Positions 26,339 to 37,099 are shown, numbered from the stretch's first letter. The stretch is DNA of 64,000 nt from Seonamhaeicola sediminis (GCF_004358095.2 NZ_SMZJ02000003.1:186001-250000), one strand, 5' to 3'. The notes: generated from the letters alone by a model not told the origin. Made by a program: numbers and translations.

Positions 26339-28042
26339 ATGACAGAAGAAACTAAAACTACCAAATATGACGCTATAGTTATTGGTTCAGGAATGACAGG
26401 AGGTTGGGCGGCTAAAGAACTATGTGAAGGTGGTTTAAAAACTTTGGTACTAGAGCGTGGACGCATGGTTGAGCACATAAAAGATTACCCCACTATGAAT
26501 TTAGACCCGTGGGATATGGAACTAAGAGGAGACCCCACTGCTGAACAAAAAGCTAGACAATATAAACAGGCACGAACAAGTTATGTTGTAAAACAAGACT
26601 CCAGACATTGGTTTGTTGATGATTACGATCATCCCTACAATGAAAAAAAGAGATTTGATTGGATACGGGGTTACCATGTAGGGGGACGATCCATAACATG
26701 GGGAAAACAAACCTACAGACTAAGTGATTTAGATTTTGAGGCTAACAAAAAAGATGGTTATGGTATAGATTGGCCTATTCGCTATAAAGATATTGAACCT
26801 TGGTACAGTTATGTAGAGCGTTATATTGGTATAAGCGGAGAAGCTTTAGGGTTACCACAATTACCCGATAGTGTTTTTGAACCACCTATGGAACTAAATT
26901 GCGTAGAGCAACATCTTAAAGAACAAATGGCACAAAATCATGGGCGCGTATTAACTATAGGAAGAGTTGCACATATTACAGGAGACCAGCCACACGAAGG
27001 TAGAGGCAAATGCCAATTTAGAAATAGGTGTAGGCGTGGATGCCCCTATGGAGCTTATTTTAGTAGTGTTTCTTCAACTATACCTGCGGCCAATAGAACA
27101 GGTAATTTAACTCTAAGACCACATTCTATTACCTATGAAATTATTTATGACGAGTCCTCTAAAAAGGCAACTGGCGTCAAGGTTATTGATGAGAAAACAA
27201 AAGAAAAACTTGAGTTTGAAGCGGATATTATATTTTGTTGCGCCTCTGCCATAGCTTCAGCTTCTATTTTAATGCAATCAAAATCTGATAGATTTCCAAA
27301 CGGATTAGGAAATGACTCTGGAGAATTAGGACATAATATCATGGATCACCACTTAGGTTCTGGTGCATCAGGTTCAATTGATGGTTTTGATGATAAATAT
27401 TATAAAGGAAGGAGACCTAATGGCATCTACATTCCTCGATTTAGAAACCTAGGCGACAATGAGAGTGAACAAAAATCATTTCTAAGAGGTTACGGCTACC
27501 AAGGTGGTGCTGGTAGGCATGGCATTTCTGAACATATTGCTGAACTAGGCTACGGAGCTAAATTTAAAGAAGAGTTATTGAAACCAGGCCCCTGGCGAAT
27601 GCACCTAGGCGGTTTTGGAGAATGCTTACCTTACCATGATAACAAAATGACATTAGATTATGACAAACTAGACCAATGGGGATTACCAACCGTTACTTTT
27701 GATGCGGAATGGAAAGAGAATGAACTTAATATGCGAAAAGACATTATGGAACAAGCTGCAGATATGCTTGAGAAAGCAGGTTTTAAAGATATTCACACCT
27801 TTGATAGGCCAAGCGGCCCTGGCATAGGCATTCATGAAATGGGCACAGCAAGAATGGGGCGAGACCCCAAAACATCTGTACTTAACAAATACAACCAAAT
27901 TCATAGCGTTCCAAATGTGTATGTTACCGATGGCGCTTGCATGACCTCAGCAGGGTGCCAAAACCCATCTTTAACCTATATGGCGTTAACTGCAAGAGCT
28001 GCCAATTATGCAGTAAAACAATTTAAAGCCAAACAATCATGA
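26339..28042 (+). CDS. GMC-family flavoprotein, probable glycoside 3-dehydrogenase large subunit
   Basis: 567 residues. FAD-binding GSGMTGG at residues 16-22; late active-site region HEMGTARMG followed by NPSLTYMALTARAA gives the His/Asn pair of GMC enzymes. C225-x5-C231-x3-C235-P matches the spacing of the 3Fe-4S cysteines in bacterial FAD-glucose dehydrogenase. No signal peptide of its own; the small subunit carries the export signal, as in that enzyme. It should oxidise a sugar hydroxyl, with C3 expected from the neighbours. Its stop overlaps the start of the small subunit by four bases. Confidence 0.88.
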   Translation: MTEETKTTKYDAIVIGSGMTGGWAAKELCEGGLKTLVLERGRMVEHIKDYPTMNLDPWDMELRGDPTAEQKARQYKQARTSYVVKQDSRHWFVDDYDHPYNEKKRFDWIRGYHVGGRSITWGKQTYRLSDLDFEANKKDGYGIDWPIRYKDIEPWYSYVERYIGISGEALGLPQLPDSVFEPPMELNCVEQHLKEQMAQNHGRVLTIGRVAHITGDQPHEGRGKCQFRNRCRRGCPYGAYFSSVSSTIPAANRTGNLTLRPHSITYEIIYDESSKKATGVKVIDEKTKEKLEFEADIIFCCASAIASASILMQSKSDRFPNGLGNDSGELGHNIMDHHLGSGASGSIDGFDDKYYKGRRPNGIYIPRFRNLGDNESEQKSFLRGYGYQGGAGRHGISEHIAELGYGAKFKEELLKPGPWRMHLGGFGECLPYHDNKMTLDYDKLDQWGLPTVTFDAEWKENELNMRKDIMEQAADMLEKAGFKDIHTFDRPSGPGIGIHEMGTARMGRDPKTSVLNKYNQIHSVPNVYVTDGACMTSAGCQNPSLTYMALTARAANYAVKQFKAKQS

Positions 28043-28626
28043 AACGCAGAGAAGCATTAAAAAATATTGGTTTAACCATTGGTTATTCTGCTATAGCACC
28101 AAGCGTCTTTAGCATTTTACAAAGTTGTACTACAGAAAAAGAAAAATGGGTTCCACTTTTCTTTACTGAAGAAGAAAGCATAGTAATCACTAAACTAGTC
28201 GATTTAATACTACCAAAAACAGAGACTACACCTGGAGCCTTAGATGTTAATGTTCCTGAGTTTATAGACTTATATGCTTCAAAAGCTTATACAGAGGAAG
28301 ATAAGGCAGAATATAAAGAAGGTATAAAAAGTATAGTTAAAGCTCTGCCCGTAAAAGAAACGGGAGCGAAAGACTTAAAAACTGAAGACTATAATGTTTT
28401 TTTAGACAAATACTTAAAACCCTCTAAAGAAGAAAAAGTATTGTTTAGACAAGAAAAAAACCTAGTTTACAAATCCATATTAAATTTAAGAAACCAAGCT
28501 GTTTGGGCCTACCGAACCAGCAAAACAATAGGCGAAGAAATACTAGTTTATGAGCCTATACCAGCCGTTCAAAAAGGATGTATTACTGTTGAAGAAGCTA
28601 CTGGAGGCAAAGCTTGGTCTTTGTAA
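28039..28626 (+). CDS. Gluconate 2-dehydrogenase subunit 3 family protein (small subunit of the GMC enzyme)
   Basis: 195 residues. It starts MKRREALKNIGLTIGYSA, a Tat-like signal (RRxx) with a hydrophobic run and a lipobox-like QSC near residue 30. The rest is the all-helical subunit-3 domain. In FAD-glucose and glucoside dehydrogenases this subunit folds with and exports the flavoprotein. Four-base overlap with the GMC gene supports a fixed complex. No cytochrome c subunit gene lies beside it. Confidence 0.87.
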   Translation: MKRREALKNIGLTIGYSAIAPSVFSILQSCTTEKEKWVPLFFTEEESIVITKLVDLILPKTETTPGALDVNVPEFIDLYASKAYTEEDKAEYKEGIKSIVKALPVKETGAKDLKTEDYNVFLDKYLKPSKEEKVLFRQEKNLVYKSILNLRNQAVWAYRTSKTIGEEILVYEPIPAVQKGCITVEEATGGKAWSL

Positions 28627-28655
28627 AAAATTCAAATCATAAAATCAATATAAAC

Positions 28656-29453
28656 ATGAAGTCCATTTTAATCAAAATTGTATGCATTTTCGTAGTTCTT
28701 TCATTTATGATTTCATGCAAGAAAAAATCCGAAAAACCTATTACAAAAATTGAATGGAAATCCATTTTTAACGGCAAGGATTTAGAAGGTTGGACACCAA
28801 AAATAATGGGTTTTGAATACGGAAATAATTACAAAAACACATTTATTGTTGAAGAGGGTTTATTAAAAGTATCCTATAAAGATTACGACTCATTTAACAA
28901 TGCTTTTGGACATCTTTTCTACAAAACACCATACAACAACTACAGATTTAAAATGGATTATCGGTTTACGGGAGAACAGGTTGCAGGAGGAAAGGCTTGG
29001 GCACATAGAAATAGTGGGATAATGATTCATTGTGAAGACCCAAAAGGTATGGAGTTAAACCAAAATTTTCCAGTTTGTATAGAAGTTCAGTTACTTGGTG
29101 GAAATGGTATAGATGAGCGTTCAACAGGAAATTTATGCACCCCTGGGACACATGTATTTTATAAGGATTCTTTGGTAACTGAGCATATTATTAAATCTTC
29201 CTCTAAAACCTATCATGGTGACCAATGGGTAAATGTTGAAATTGAAGTTAGAAACGACTCCATTATTAAACATTTTATAAATGGAGAAGCGGTATTAACT
29301 TATAACAAACCTCATATAGGAGGTGGAGCCGTGAACACGGGTGATAAATGGAACTCAAAAGAAAACCACCCATTAAAGGGTGGCTATATTTCATTACAAA
29401 GCGAAAGTCATCCTGTAGAATTTAAGAATATCAAACTATTGGAATTAAAATAA
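28656..29453 (+). CDS. DUF1080 lipoprotein (second copy in the locus)
   Basis: 265 residues from the ATG at 28656, which gives a clean lipoprotein signal (MKSILIKIVCIFVV..., lipobox MISC); an ATG at 28614 overlaps the previous gene and lacks a signal. The DUF1080 domain opens WKSIFNGKDLEGWTP and ends EFKNIKLLELK, with RNSGIMIH in the middle. Probably acts in the envelope on 3-keto-glycosides made by the upstream dehydrogenase. It differs strongly from the 19918-20664 copy, suggesting different glycosides. Confidence 0.87.
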   Translation: MKSILIKIVCIFVVLSFMISCKKKSEKPITKIEWKSIFNGKDLEGWTPKIMGFEYGNNYKNTFIVEEGLLKVSYKDYDSFNNAFGHLFYKTPYNNYRFKMDYRFTGEQVAGGKAWAHRNSGIMIHCEDPKGMELNQNFPVCIEVQLLGGNGIDERSTGNLCTPGTHVFYKDSLVTEHIIKSSSKTYHGDQWVNVEIEVRNDSIIKHFINGEAVLTYNKPHIGGGAVNTGDKWNSKENHPLKGGYISLQSESHPVEFKNIKLLELK

Positions 29454-29468
29454 AATATCTATAAACTT

Positions 29469-29984
29469 TTATTCCACAATAAACTTTCCTTTCATTAAAG
29501 CATAGTGACCAGGAAAACTACAGATAAAATCATAAATACCTGGATCTGGAGCATTAAATTCTATTGAGGTGGTTTGCCCTCCCCCAATGGTTTTGGTAAA
29601 AGCTATAATATCTTCAGTGTTAACCGGAATATAATCGTTATCTCTCGCTAATGCCGCTTTACCTGCAAAGGTTGTTATATCTACACCCCTTTTTAATATA
29701 ACCACGTTATGCCCCATAACGTTAACATCCATTTTTCCCTTATGGCGTAAGGTTAACTTTACTTTCTGACCTGTTTTGGCTTTAATTTCGGTTTTATCAA
29801 ACTTCATCAAATCATCACCTATCAAAACAATATTAGCTAAATTTCGATTTTCTATTTCTTTCTCTGTGGTTGTTGACTTGTTTTCATATGAAAAATTTTC
29901 TTTCTCTTTTTTCTTTTCTCCTCCACAGCTAACTAAAAGTGAAACTGCACAAAAAAATATAAATGCGCCTTTAACTATTCTCAT
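29469..29984 (-). CDS. Azurin-type blue copper lipoprotein
   Basis: 171 residues. Signal peptide with lipobox LVSCGG, an acidic/basic linker, then the azurin domain. Copper ligands are visible: His in MGHNVVIL, Cys and His in ICSFPGHYALM, and the following Met, with the C-x4-H-x3-M spacing of azurin. It carries single electrons in the periplasm, tethered to a membrane. It converges with the GMC/DUF1080 arm 16 bases away and could take electrons from that dehydrogenase; this is inference. Confidence 0.92.
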   Translation of the reverse strand: MRIVKGAFIFFCAVSLLVSCGGEKKKEKENFSYENKSTTTEKEIENRNLANIVLIGDDLMKFDKTEIKAKTGQKVKLTLRHKGKMDVNVMGHNVVILKRGVDITTFAGKAALARDNDYIPVNTEDIIAFTKTIGGGQTTSIEFNAPDPGIYDFICSFPGHYALMKGKFIVE

Positions 29985-30026
29985 TTTGTTTTAATATTTA
30001 ATATTATTTACTATAGTCATCCTAAA

Positions 30027-31292
30027 TTAAACTAAAAATTGAAATAAATCAGGTTTATCGTTGAGATAATCTCCATAAAAATTGTGCTTTTTCATTTTCA
30101 TAATTAACGGCTCGAGATCCTTAGAAGATTTTAATTGTATACCTACAACTGCCGTACCATTTTCCCGATTCGTTTTTTTGGCATACTCAAAATAAGTTAT
30201 ATCGTCATCCTCACCTAAAATATCTACTACAAATTCTTTCAAAGCGCCCGCACGTTGCGGAAATTTTACAATAAAATAGTGTTTTAAATTAGCATAAAGT
30301 AAGGCCCGTTCCTGTATCTCAGAAGTTCTAGTTATATCATTGTTACTACCACTAATTAAACAAACCACATTTTTATTTTGAATCCTTTCTGCATAAAAAT
30401 CTAGTGCAGCAATACTTAAAGCACCTGCTGGTTCAACAACAATAGCATCTTTATTATATAGCTCTAAAATAGTTTCACAAATCTTCCCTTCTGGAACAGT
30501 AATCATATCATCTAAGTTCTGCTGACATATAGGAAAGGTTAAGTTGCCAACACGCTTTACAGCTGCTCCATCAACAAATTTTTCAATTTGTTTTAACTCG
30601 GTATTTTTTTTATTCTTTATTGAAACAGTCATAGACGGAGCTCCTTCAGGCTCTACTCCTATAATTTTAGTATTTGGAGATAGGACCTTAAAAACCGATG
30701 ATAACCCAGCTGCCAAACCACCTCCTCCAACAGGAATAAAAATATAATCAATTGGCTTTTTGGCTTGTTCCAGTATTTCTAAGCCTATAGTTGCTTGTCC
30801 TTCAATAACCTTTTTATCATCAAAAGGGTGTATAAAAATTTTTCCTGTCTGGTTTCCCTCTATAACTGCTGCATGATAAGCATCATCAAAAGTATCACCC
30901 ACTAATTTTATTTCAATGAAGTTACCACCAAACATTGTCACCTGTTCTATTTTTTGTTTTGGTGTTGGGGTTGGCATGTAAATAGTTCCTTTTATTTCCA
31001 GTAACTTGCATGACAAAGCTACGCCCTGAGCATGATTTCCTGCACTAGCGCAAACAACCCCTTTCTTAGATTCTGTTTCAGATAAAGAGCTTATTTTATT
31101 ATAAGCCCCTCTAATCTTGTACGAACGAACCTGCTGCAAGTCTTCCCTTTTAAAATAAACATTGGTGTTATACTTATTGGAATATCTTAATCCATAGCTC
31201 AGTGGTGTTACTGCAGATACGTTTTTGATAGTTTCTGCGGCTTTTTTAACATCATTTATATGTGGGAAGTAAGTTATAGTTTCTTTACTCAT
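30027..31292 (-). CDS. ilvA: Threonine ammonia-lyase (biosynthetic)
   Basis: 421 residues, fold-II PLP enzyme. The PLP Lys lies in RSYKIRGAYNKI, the substrate loop is SAGNHAQGVALS and the phosphate loop VGGGGLAAGL. A single ACT-like domain at the C-terminus (from about residue 335) fits allosteric control by isoleucine. It makes 2-oxobutanoate for isoleucine. It is separated from ilvC by a terminator, so it probably has its own promoter in 31293-31400. Confidence 0.93.
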   Translation of the reverse strand: MSKETITYFPHINDVKKAAETIKNVSAVTPLSYGLRYSNKYNTNVYFKREDLQQVRSYKIRGAYNKISSLSETESKKGVVCASAGNHAQGVALSCKLLEIKGTIYMPTPTPKQKIEQVTMFGGNFIEIKLVGDTFDDAYHAAVIEGNQTGKIFIHPFDDKKVIEGQATIGLEILEQAKKPIDYIFIPVGGGGLAAGLSSVFKVLSPNTKIIGVEPEGAPSMTVSIKNKKNTELKQIEKFVDGAAVKRVGNLTFPICQQNLDDMITVPEGKICETILELYNKDAIVVEPAGALSIAALDFYAERIQNKNVVCLISGSNNDITRTSEIQERALLYANLKHYFIVKFPQRAGALKEFVVDILGEDDDITYFEYAKKTNRENGTAVVGIQLKSSKDLEPLIMKMKKHNFYGDYLNDKPDLFQFLV

Positions 31293-31408
31293 CCAAGTTA
31301 TTTTTTGGGTTTGAAAATAAGAAGTTTCTATTAAATATAATCTCTGGAATGGAAAACTAATTATTATGCAAGTTAAGTATTTGCGTTTTTATAAAATGGA
31401 ATAAAACA

Positions 31409-31444
31409 AAAAACCTCATAAGTCTTAAGACTTATGAGGTTTTT
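31409..31444. terminator. Strong terminator between ilvC and ilvA
   Basis: 36-base perfect palindrome with 18-bp arms flanked by A and T runs. It ends the ilvDBNC transcript on the minus strand. Confidence 0.9.
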
Positions 31445-31463
31445 ATATTTGGAATCCTTTAAT

Positions 31464-32939
31464 TTAAACAATAGGCTTCATAGCTGTCATAGACGCTCTC
31501 AAGAAACTTCCAATTTTCTCAACCGGATGCGCTCTCAAAGCTGCATTAACTTCAATCAATCTTGCATTATCTACACTATCACCATTGTCTTTAGCGTATG
31601 CCTTTCCGATTACATCGGTATCAATAGTCTTCATAAAATCAGCTAATAAAGGCTTACATGCATGGTCAAACAAGTAACATCCATATTCTGCTGTATCAGA
31701 GATTACACGGTTCATTTCATATAATTTCTTTCTAGCAATGGTATTAGCAATAAGCGGTGTTTCATGTAAAGATTCATAATACGCAGATGCATCAATGATT
31801 CCTGATTCTGTCATAGCCTCAAATGCTAATTCTACCCCTGCACGAACCAAAGCAACCATTAACACCCCATTATCATAATATTCTTGTTCTGAAATTTCAA
31901 CATCTCCAGCAGGTGTTTTTTCAAAATTGGTTTCTGCGGTAGCAGCTCTCCATCCTAAAAGATCTGCATCACCATTAGCCCAATCTGCCATCATTCCACT
32001 AGAAAAACGTCCTTCCATAATATCATCCATGTGTTTTTGAAATAAAGGACGCATGATATCTTTTAGTTCTTCTGATAATTCGAAGGCTTTAATTTTAGCT
32101 GGATTAGACAATCTATCCATCATATTAGTAATTCCTCCATATTTTAGCCCTTCAGTGATTGTTTCCCATCCATATTGAATTAGCTTAGAAGCATATCCAG
32201 GCTCGATGCCTTTTTCAACCATTTTATCAAAGCATAGAATAGACCCCGTTTGTAGTAACCCACAAAGAATAGTCTGCTCACCCATCAAATCAGATTTAAC
32301 TTCTGCAACAAAAGACGATGCTAATACACCCGCTCTATCTCCACCAGTTGCTACGGCATAAGCTTTTGCTTGTGCCCAACCTTTTCCTTCTGGGTCATTT
32401 TCAGGGTGAACCGCAATAAGCGTTGGTACACCAAACCCTCTTTTATATTCTTCTCTAACTTCTGAACCAGGACATTTTGGCGCTACCATGATTACAGTTA
32501 GATCTTCACGAATTTGCATTCCCTCTTCAACAATATTAAAACCATGAGAATATGATAATGTAGCCCCCTTTTTCATTAAAGGCATTACCGCATTTACAAC
32601 ACTAGTATGTTGTTTATCTGGAGTAAGATTCAAAACCAAATCTGCAGTTGGGATTAACTCTTCGTAAGTCCCTACATTAAATCCATTCTCAGTTGCATTA
32701 ACATAAGAAGCTCTTTTTTCCTTGATAGCTGCTTCGCGTAATGTATAAGAAATATCAAGACCAGAATCTCTCATATTCAATCCTTGATTAAGTCCTTGAG
32801 CTCCACAACCTACAATTACTATTTTCTTTCCTTTTAAAACATTTACTCCTTCTTCAAACTCTGAAGAATCCATAAATCTACACTTTGATAATTGATCTAA
32901 TTTGTCTCTTAGCGTTAAAGTGTTAAAATAATTTCCCAT
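31464..32939 (-). CDS. ilvC: Ketol-acid reductoisomerase (long, class II form)
   Basis: 491 residues, the length of the E. coli and plant form with a duplicated C-terminal knotted domain, versus about 330 for class I. The NADPH motif [17 protein letters not shown] lies near residue 45. It converts acetolactate and acetohydroxybutyrate to the dihydroxy acids for valine, leucine and isoleucine. Last gene of the ilvDBNC operon, under the leader-peptide attenuator. Confidence 0.95.
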   Translation of the reverse strand: MGNYFNTLTLRDKLDQLSKCRFMDSSEFEEGVNVLKGKKIVIVGCGAQGLNQGLNMRDSGLDISYTLREAAIKEKRASYVNATENGFNVGTYEELIPTADLVLNLTPDKQHTSVVNAVMPLMKKGATLSYSHGFNIVEEGMQIREDLTVIMVAPKCPGSEVREEYKRGFGVPTLIAVHPENDPEGKGWAQAKAYAVATGGDRAGVLASSFVAEVKSDLMGEQTILCGLLQTGSILCFDKMVEKGIEPGYASKLIQYGWETITEGLKYGGITNMMDRLSNPAKIKAFELSEELKDIMRPLFQKHMDDIMEGRFSSGMMADWANGDADLLGWRAATAETNFEKTPAGDVEISEQEYYDNGVLMVALVRAGVELAFEAMTESGIIDASAYYESLHETPLIANTIARKKLYEMNRVISDTAEYGCYLFDHACKPLLADFMKTIDTDVIGKAYAKDNGDSVDNARLIEVNAALRAHPVEKIGSFLRASMTAMKPIV

Positions 32940-33004
32940 TTTAATATTCTTGTTTTTAGTACTTGGTTTCGCCCTTAAAAGAAAGGCGCTTTTTTAATTA
33001 TATG

Positions 33005-33535
33005 TTAATTTTTAATTTCTGCTAATAACTCTGTGATTTTCATTTCATCTTTAGTAACTGCTATTCTACCTGAACGCACAAATTGCATGATGCCAAAAAC
33101 ATTCAATTCTTTTCTTAAGGCTTCAATTTCATGACGTCTACCAGATTTTTCCAAAACGAAAAATTCTTTGTTCACTGTTACAATTCTCGTGTTACTTTCT
33201 TTTATAATATTTTGAATTTGAGGCTCATCGAACAACAAATTAGATTTTATCTTAAACATACAGGATTCTGTATAAATAGTTTCATGATCATCATGATAAT
33301 AAGCTTTGATTACCTCAACTTGTTTTTCTATCTGACCAACTATTTTTTTTGCTTGGGTTTCAGTGATATTAACCACAATAACAAAACGGTTCACATTTTC
33401 TATCTCAGATTGAGAAGTTGTTAAACTCTCAATATTGATGTGTCTACGCTGAAAAATAGCCGATATACGATTTAACAAACCGATGTTGTTTTCGGTGTAA
33501 ACTGAAATCGTAAGTGTTTTTATTTCTTCACTCAT
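33005..33535 (-). CDS. ilvN: Acetolactate synthase small (regulatory) subunit
   Basis: 176 residues with an N-terminal ACT domain (SVYTENNIGLLNRISAIFQRRHIN) and the C-terminal domain of the small subunit. It activates the large subunit and gives valine feedback. Lies between ilvB and ilvC, about 100 and 65 bases from them, with no terminator. Confidence 0.93.
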   Translation of the reverse strand: MSEEIKTLTISVYTENNIGLLNRISAIFQRRHINIESLTTSQSEIENVNRFVIVVNITETQAKKIVGQIEKQVEVIKAYYHDDHETIYTESCMFKIKSNLLFDEPQIQNIIKESNTRIVTVNKEFFVLEKSGRRHEIEALRKELNVFGIMQFVRSGRIAVTKDEMKITELLAEIKN

Positions 33536-33635
33536 TTTATAAGAGATATGAGAAAAAAGAAGAAAGAGAAAAGATTTGTTAAAATATCATTTTTCTGAAA
33601 CTCTTTATTCTTTTAACATGGTTCTTTATTCTTTT

Positions 33636-35369
33636 TTAACTTAATCTAATGTCAGATACCGAAGCTCCTGAAGGAATCATAGGGAATACATTATCTTCTT
33701 TCTCAACACAAACTTCTAGGAAGTAAGATGATTTGGAAGCAATCATTTCCTGAACAGCATCCGCTAATTCCTCTCGCTTTGTAACACGTTTTGCATTAAT
33801 ATGATAACCTTTTGCAATGGTTACAAAATCAGGATTTGTCATTTCTGTAGAGGCATAGCGTTTATCAAAAAACAATTGTTGCCACTGACGTACCATTCCT
33901 AAAAATTCATTATTCAAAACTACAATTTTTACGGGTACTTCTTGTTGGAAAATAGTACCTAATTCTTGAATATTCATTTGATAACCACCATCTCCAATAA
34001 TAGCAACAACCTCACGGTCTGGCTTTGCCATTTTAGCACCTATAGCTGCTGGTAATGCAAACCCCATAGTACCAAGGCCTCCTGAGGTAATATTACTTTT
34101 GGTCTTATTAAATTCAGCATATCTACAAGCAATCATTTGGTGTTGACCAACATCTGAAACAATAGCTGCATTTCCCTTTGTCTGTGAATTTATTTCCTTA
34201 AGAACCTCACCCATTGTTAAACCTTCCTTTTCAGGAAGCAAATCAGATTTGATTACTTTTTCATATTCAATTTTATACAAATCTTTAAACTCCTGATGCC
34301 AATCTTCATGTGAATTTGCATTAAGCTCTTTTAATAACAGTGCCAAACTTTCTTTACAATCACCTAAGACAGCAATATCTGTTTTTACATTCTTATCTAT
34401 TTCAGCTGGATCTATATCAAAATGAATAACCTTAGCTTGTTTAGCATATGTATTTAAATCACCTGTAACGCGGTCGTCAAAACGCATTCCTATGGCAATC
34501 AACACATCGCATTCATTGGTTAATTTATTGGGCGCATAATTACCATGCATTCCCACCATACCCACATTTAATGGATGTGATGTAGGAATAGCTGAAGCCC
34601 CCAAGATAGTCCATGCTGCTGGCACTCCAGATTTTTCAATTACTGCTTTTAACTCTTCTTCAGCTTCACCAAGAATGACACCTTGACCCCAAACAATTAA
34701 TGGTTTTTTAGCATTGTTGATTAATTCAGCGGCAGCTCTCAAAGATTCTAGATTAATTTTTGGTGCGGGCGTGTAACTTCTTATTCCAGTGCACTTTTTA
34801 TAAGAAAAATCAAATTCTTGAAACTGTGCGTCTTTAGTAATATCTATTAAAACTGGCCCTGGCCTTCCACTTCTTGCTATATAAAACGCCTTAGCCAAAA
34901 CCTCGGGAATATCTTCGGCTTTAGTAACTTGATGATTCCATTTGGTAACTGGGGTAGAAATACCAACAATATCTGTTTCTTGAAAAGCATCACTTCCTAA
35001 CAAATGTGATGGTACTTGTCCTGTAATACACACTAGTGGCGTAGAATCTATTTGAGCATCAGCAATACCTGTTACTAAATTTGTTGCTCCTGGACCAGAA
35101 GTTGCCATTGCTACTCCAACTTTTCCTGATATGCGAGCATATCCTTGAGCTGCATGTGCTGCACCTTGTTCATGACGCGTTAATACATGATGAATTTTTC
35201 CTTGATATTTAAACAATTCATCATAAACCGGCATAATGGCTCCACCAGGGTAGCCATATAATATATCAACCCCTTCTTCAATCAAACATCTAATAATAGC
35301 CTCACATCCGGTGATACGCTCCGTTTTGGTAGCTGCCGTTTTATTGGTTTCCATGGTTTCAGTATTCAT
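33636..35369 (-). CDS. ilvB: Acetolactate synthase large subunit
   Basis: 577 residues, thiamine-diphosphate enzyme in three domains: GYPGGAIMPVYDEL and EQGAAHAAQGYARISG in the first (catalytic Glu), a middle FAD-binding domain and the C-terminal ThDP motif GDGGYQMNIQEL. It makes acetolactate or acetohydroxybutyrate from pyruvate and 2-oxobutanoate. Second gene of the operon. Confidence 0.95.
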   Translation of the reverse strand: MNTETMETNKTAATKTERITGCEAIIRCLIEEGVDILYGYPGGAIMPVYDELFKYQGKIHHVLTRHEQGAAHAAQGYARISGKVGVAMATSGPGATNLVTGIADAQIDSTPLVCITGQVPSHLLGSDAFQETDIVGISTPVTKWNHQVTKAEDIPEVLAKAFYIARSGRPGPVLIDITKDAQFQEFDFSYKKCTGIRSYTPAPKINLESLRAAAELINNAKKPLIVWGQGVILGEAEEELKAVIEKSGVPAAWTILGASAIPTSHPLNVGMVGMHGNYAPNKLTNECDVLIAIGMRFDDRVTGDLNTYAKQAKVIHFDIDPAEIDKNVKTDIAVLGDCKESLALLLKELNANSHEDWHQEFKDLYKIEYEKVIKSDLLPEKEGLTMGEVLKEINSQTKGNAAIVSDVGQHQMIACRYAEFNKTKSNITSGGLGTMGFALPAAIGAKMAKPDREVVAIIGDGGYQMNIQELGTIFQQEVPVKIVVLNNEFLGMVRQWQQLFFDKRYASTEMTNPDFVTIAKGYHINAKRVTKREELADAVQEMIASKSSYFLEVCVEKEDNVFPMIPSGASVSDIRLS

Positions 35370-35416
35370 TTTATAACTTTTTTACCTTTTGCTTTGCATC
35401 AGGTCGTATTTTATTT

Positions 35417-37099
35417 TTAATATTTATCTGTAACACATCCTTCTGAAGCCGACGCCACAGATCGTGCATATTTGTATAATATCCCTTTGGTATGTTTTAA
35501 TGGAGGTGCTTGCCATTTAGCCTTTCTACTTGCCATTTCCTCATCTGAAATATTTAGGTTAATTGTATTATCCTCGGCGTTAATCGTAATGGTATCTCCT
35601 GTTTCAACCAAAGCAATGGTTCCACCAACTTGTGCTTCTGGCGTTACATGCCCCACAACAAAACCATGTGTTCCTCCAGAGAAACGACCATCTGTTATTA
35701 AGGCTACGGATTTACCCAAACCTGCTCCCATAATCATAGATGTAGGTTTTAGCATTTCGGGCATTCCAGGTCCTCCTTTTGGTCCTACATAACGAATAAC
35801 GACGACGTTTCCTTTTTCCACTTCACCATTAGAAATCCCTTCATTTGCATCAGGCTCACTGTTGTAAACCACTGCTTTTCCTTCAAATATCAAACCTTCT
35901 TTTCCAGATATTTTTGCCACAGCACCTTCTTCGGCTAAGTTTCCTCTTAATATTTGTAAGTTTCCAGAAGATTTTAAAGCTTTGTCTGTACTGTAAACTA
36001 CATCTTGCTCTTCGAACTCCATAGCTTCTACATCAGCAAGGTTTTCGGCTAGTGTTTTACCTGTTACGGTCATACAGTCTCCATGTAAAAGGCCTTTCTC
36101 TAACAAATATTTCATAATTTTAGGCGTGCCGCCAATACCATGAACATCTTCCATTAAATACTTTCCTGATGGTTTTAAATCTCCAATAAGTGGTGTTCTA
36201 TCACTAATTTTTTGAAAATCTTCTAAGGTAAACTCTATATCAGCTGCATAAGCAATTGCCAAGTAATGTAGTACCGCATTGGTAGAACCACCTAGAGCAT
36301 TTACTAAAGTAATGGCATTCTCAATAGACTTTTTAGTTACAATATCTTTTGGTTTTAAATCGATTTCCAAAAGATTTTTCATGGCTTTAGCCGTACGTTC
36401 AGCTTCGGTAAGTTTACTTGGGTTTACAGCTGGAATAGATGAGTTATACGGTAACGCCATTCCCATGCATTCTATTGATGACGCCATGGTATTGGCAGTG
36501 TACATTCCACCACAAGCTCCTGCTCCTGGAATTGATTTCTTAATTATTTCCTTGTATTCTGCATCATCAATTTCACCGGCAATTTTTTGACCTAAAGCCT
36601 CAAAAGCAGATACAATATTCAATTTGCGACCTTTGTATTTCCCCGAGGCAACACTTCCTCCATAAACCATAATTGAAGGTCTATTAAGTCTTAACATAGC
36701 TATAATAGCACCAGGCATATTTTTATCACATCCAACCACACCAATTAATCCATCGTAAGCCATACCATTCACTACAGTCTCCATAGAATCTGCTATGATA
36801 TCTCTAGAGGCTAAAGAGTATTTCATTCCAGGAGTACCCATAGAAATACCATCAGAAACACCTATAGTACCAAATGTTAATCCTACCTGACCCGTTTCGT
36901 TTATACGTTTTTTAATTTCAGCGGCTATATCATTCAAATGCATGTTACAAGGATTTCCGTCATATCCTGTACTTCCTATAGCAATTTGAGGTTTCTTTAA
37001 ATCTTCTTCTGTTAAACCAGTAGCGTATAACATAGCTTGTGAAGCTGGTTGAGATGGGTTTTGAGTAACTGTTTTGCTGTATTTATTAAGTTCGCTCAT
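35417..37099 (-). CDS. ilvD: Dihydroxy-acid dehydratase
   Basis: 560 residues from ATG at 37099 (a TTG at 37111 would add four residues). Signatures [11 protein letters not shown] and [17 protein letters not shown] contain the Fe-S cysteines, and [19 protein letters not shown] is the late IlvD block. It dehydrates the dihydroxy acids to the 2-oxo acids. First structural gene of the operon, with a 5' region of more than 300 bases carrying the Ile/Val attenuator. Confidence 0.95.
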   Translation of the reverse strand: MSELNKYSKTVTQNPSQPASQAMLYATGLTEEDLKKPQIAIGSTGYDGNPCNMHLNDIAAEIKKRINETGQVGLTFGTIGVSDGISMGTPGMKYSLASRDIIADSMETVVNGMAYDGLIGVVGCDKNMPGAIIAMLRLNRPSIMVYGGSVASGKYKGRKLNIVSAFEALGQKIAGEIDDAEYKEIIKKSIPGAGACGGMYTANTMASSIECMGMALPYNSSIPAVNPSKLTEAERTAKAMKNLLEIDLKPKDIVTKKSIENAITLVNALGGSTNAVLHYLAIAYAADIEFTLEDFQKISDRTPLIGDLKPSGKYLMEDVHGIGGTPKIMKYLLEKGLLHGDCMTVTGKTLAENLADVEAMEFEEQDVVYSTDKALKSSGNLQILRGNLAEEGAVAKISGKEGLIFEGKAVVYNSEPDANEGISNGEVEKGNVVVIRYVGPKGGPGMPEMLKPTSMIMGAGLGKSVALITDGRFSGGTHGFVVGHVTPEAQVGGTIALVETGDTITINAEDNTINLNISDEEMASRKAKWQAPPLKHTKGILYKYARSVASASEGCVTDKY

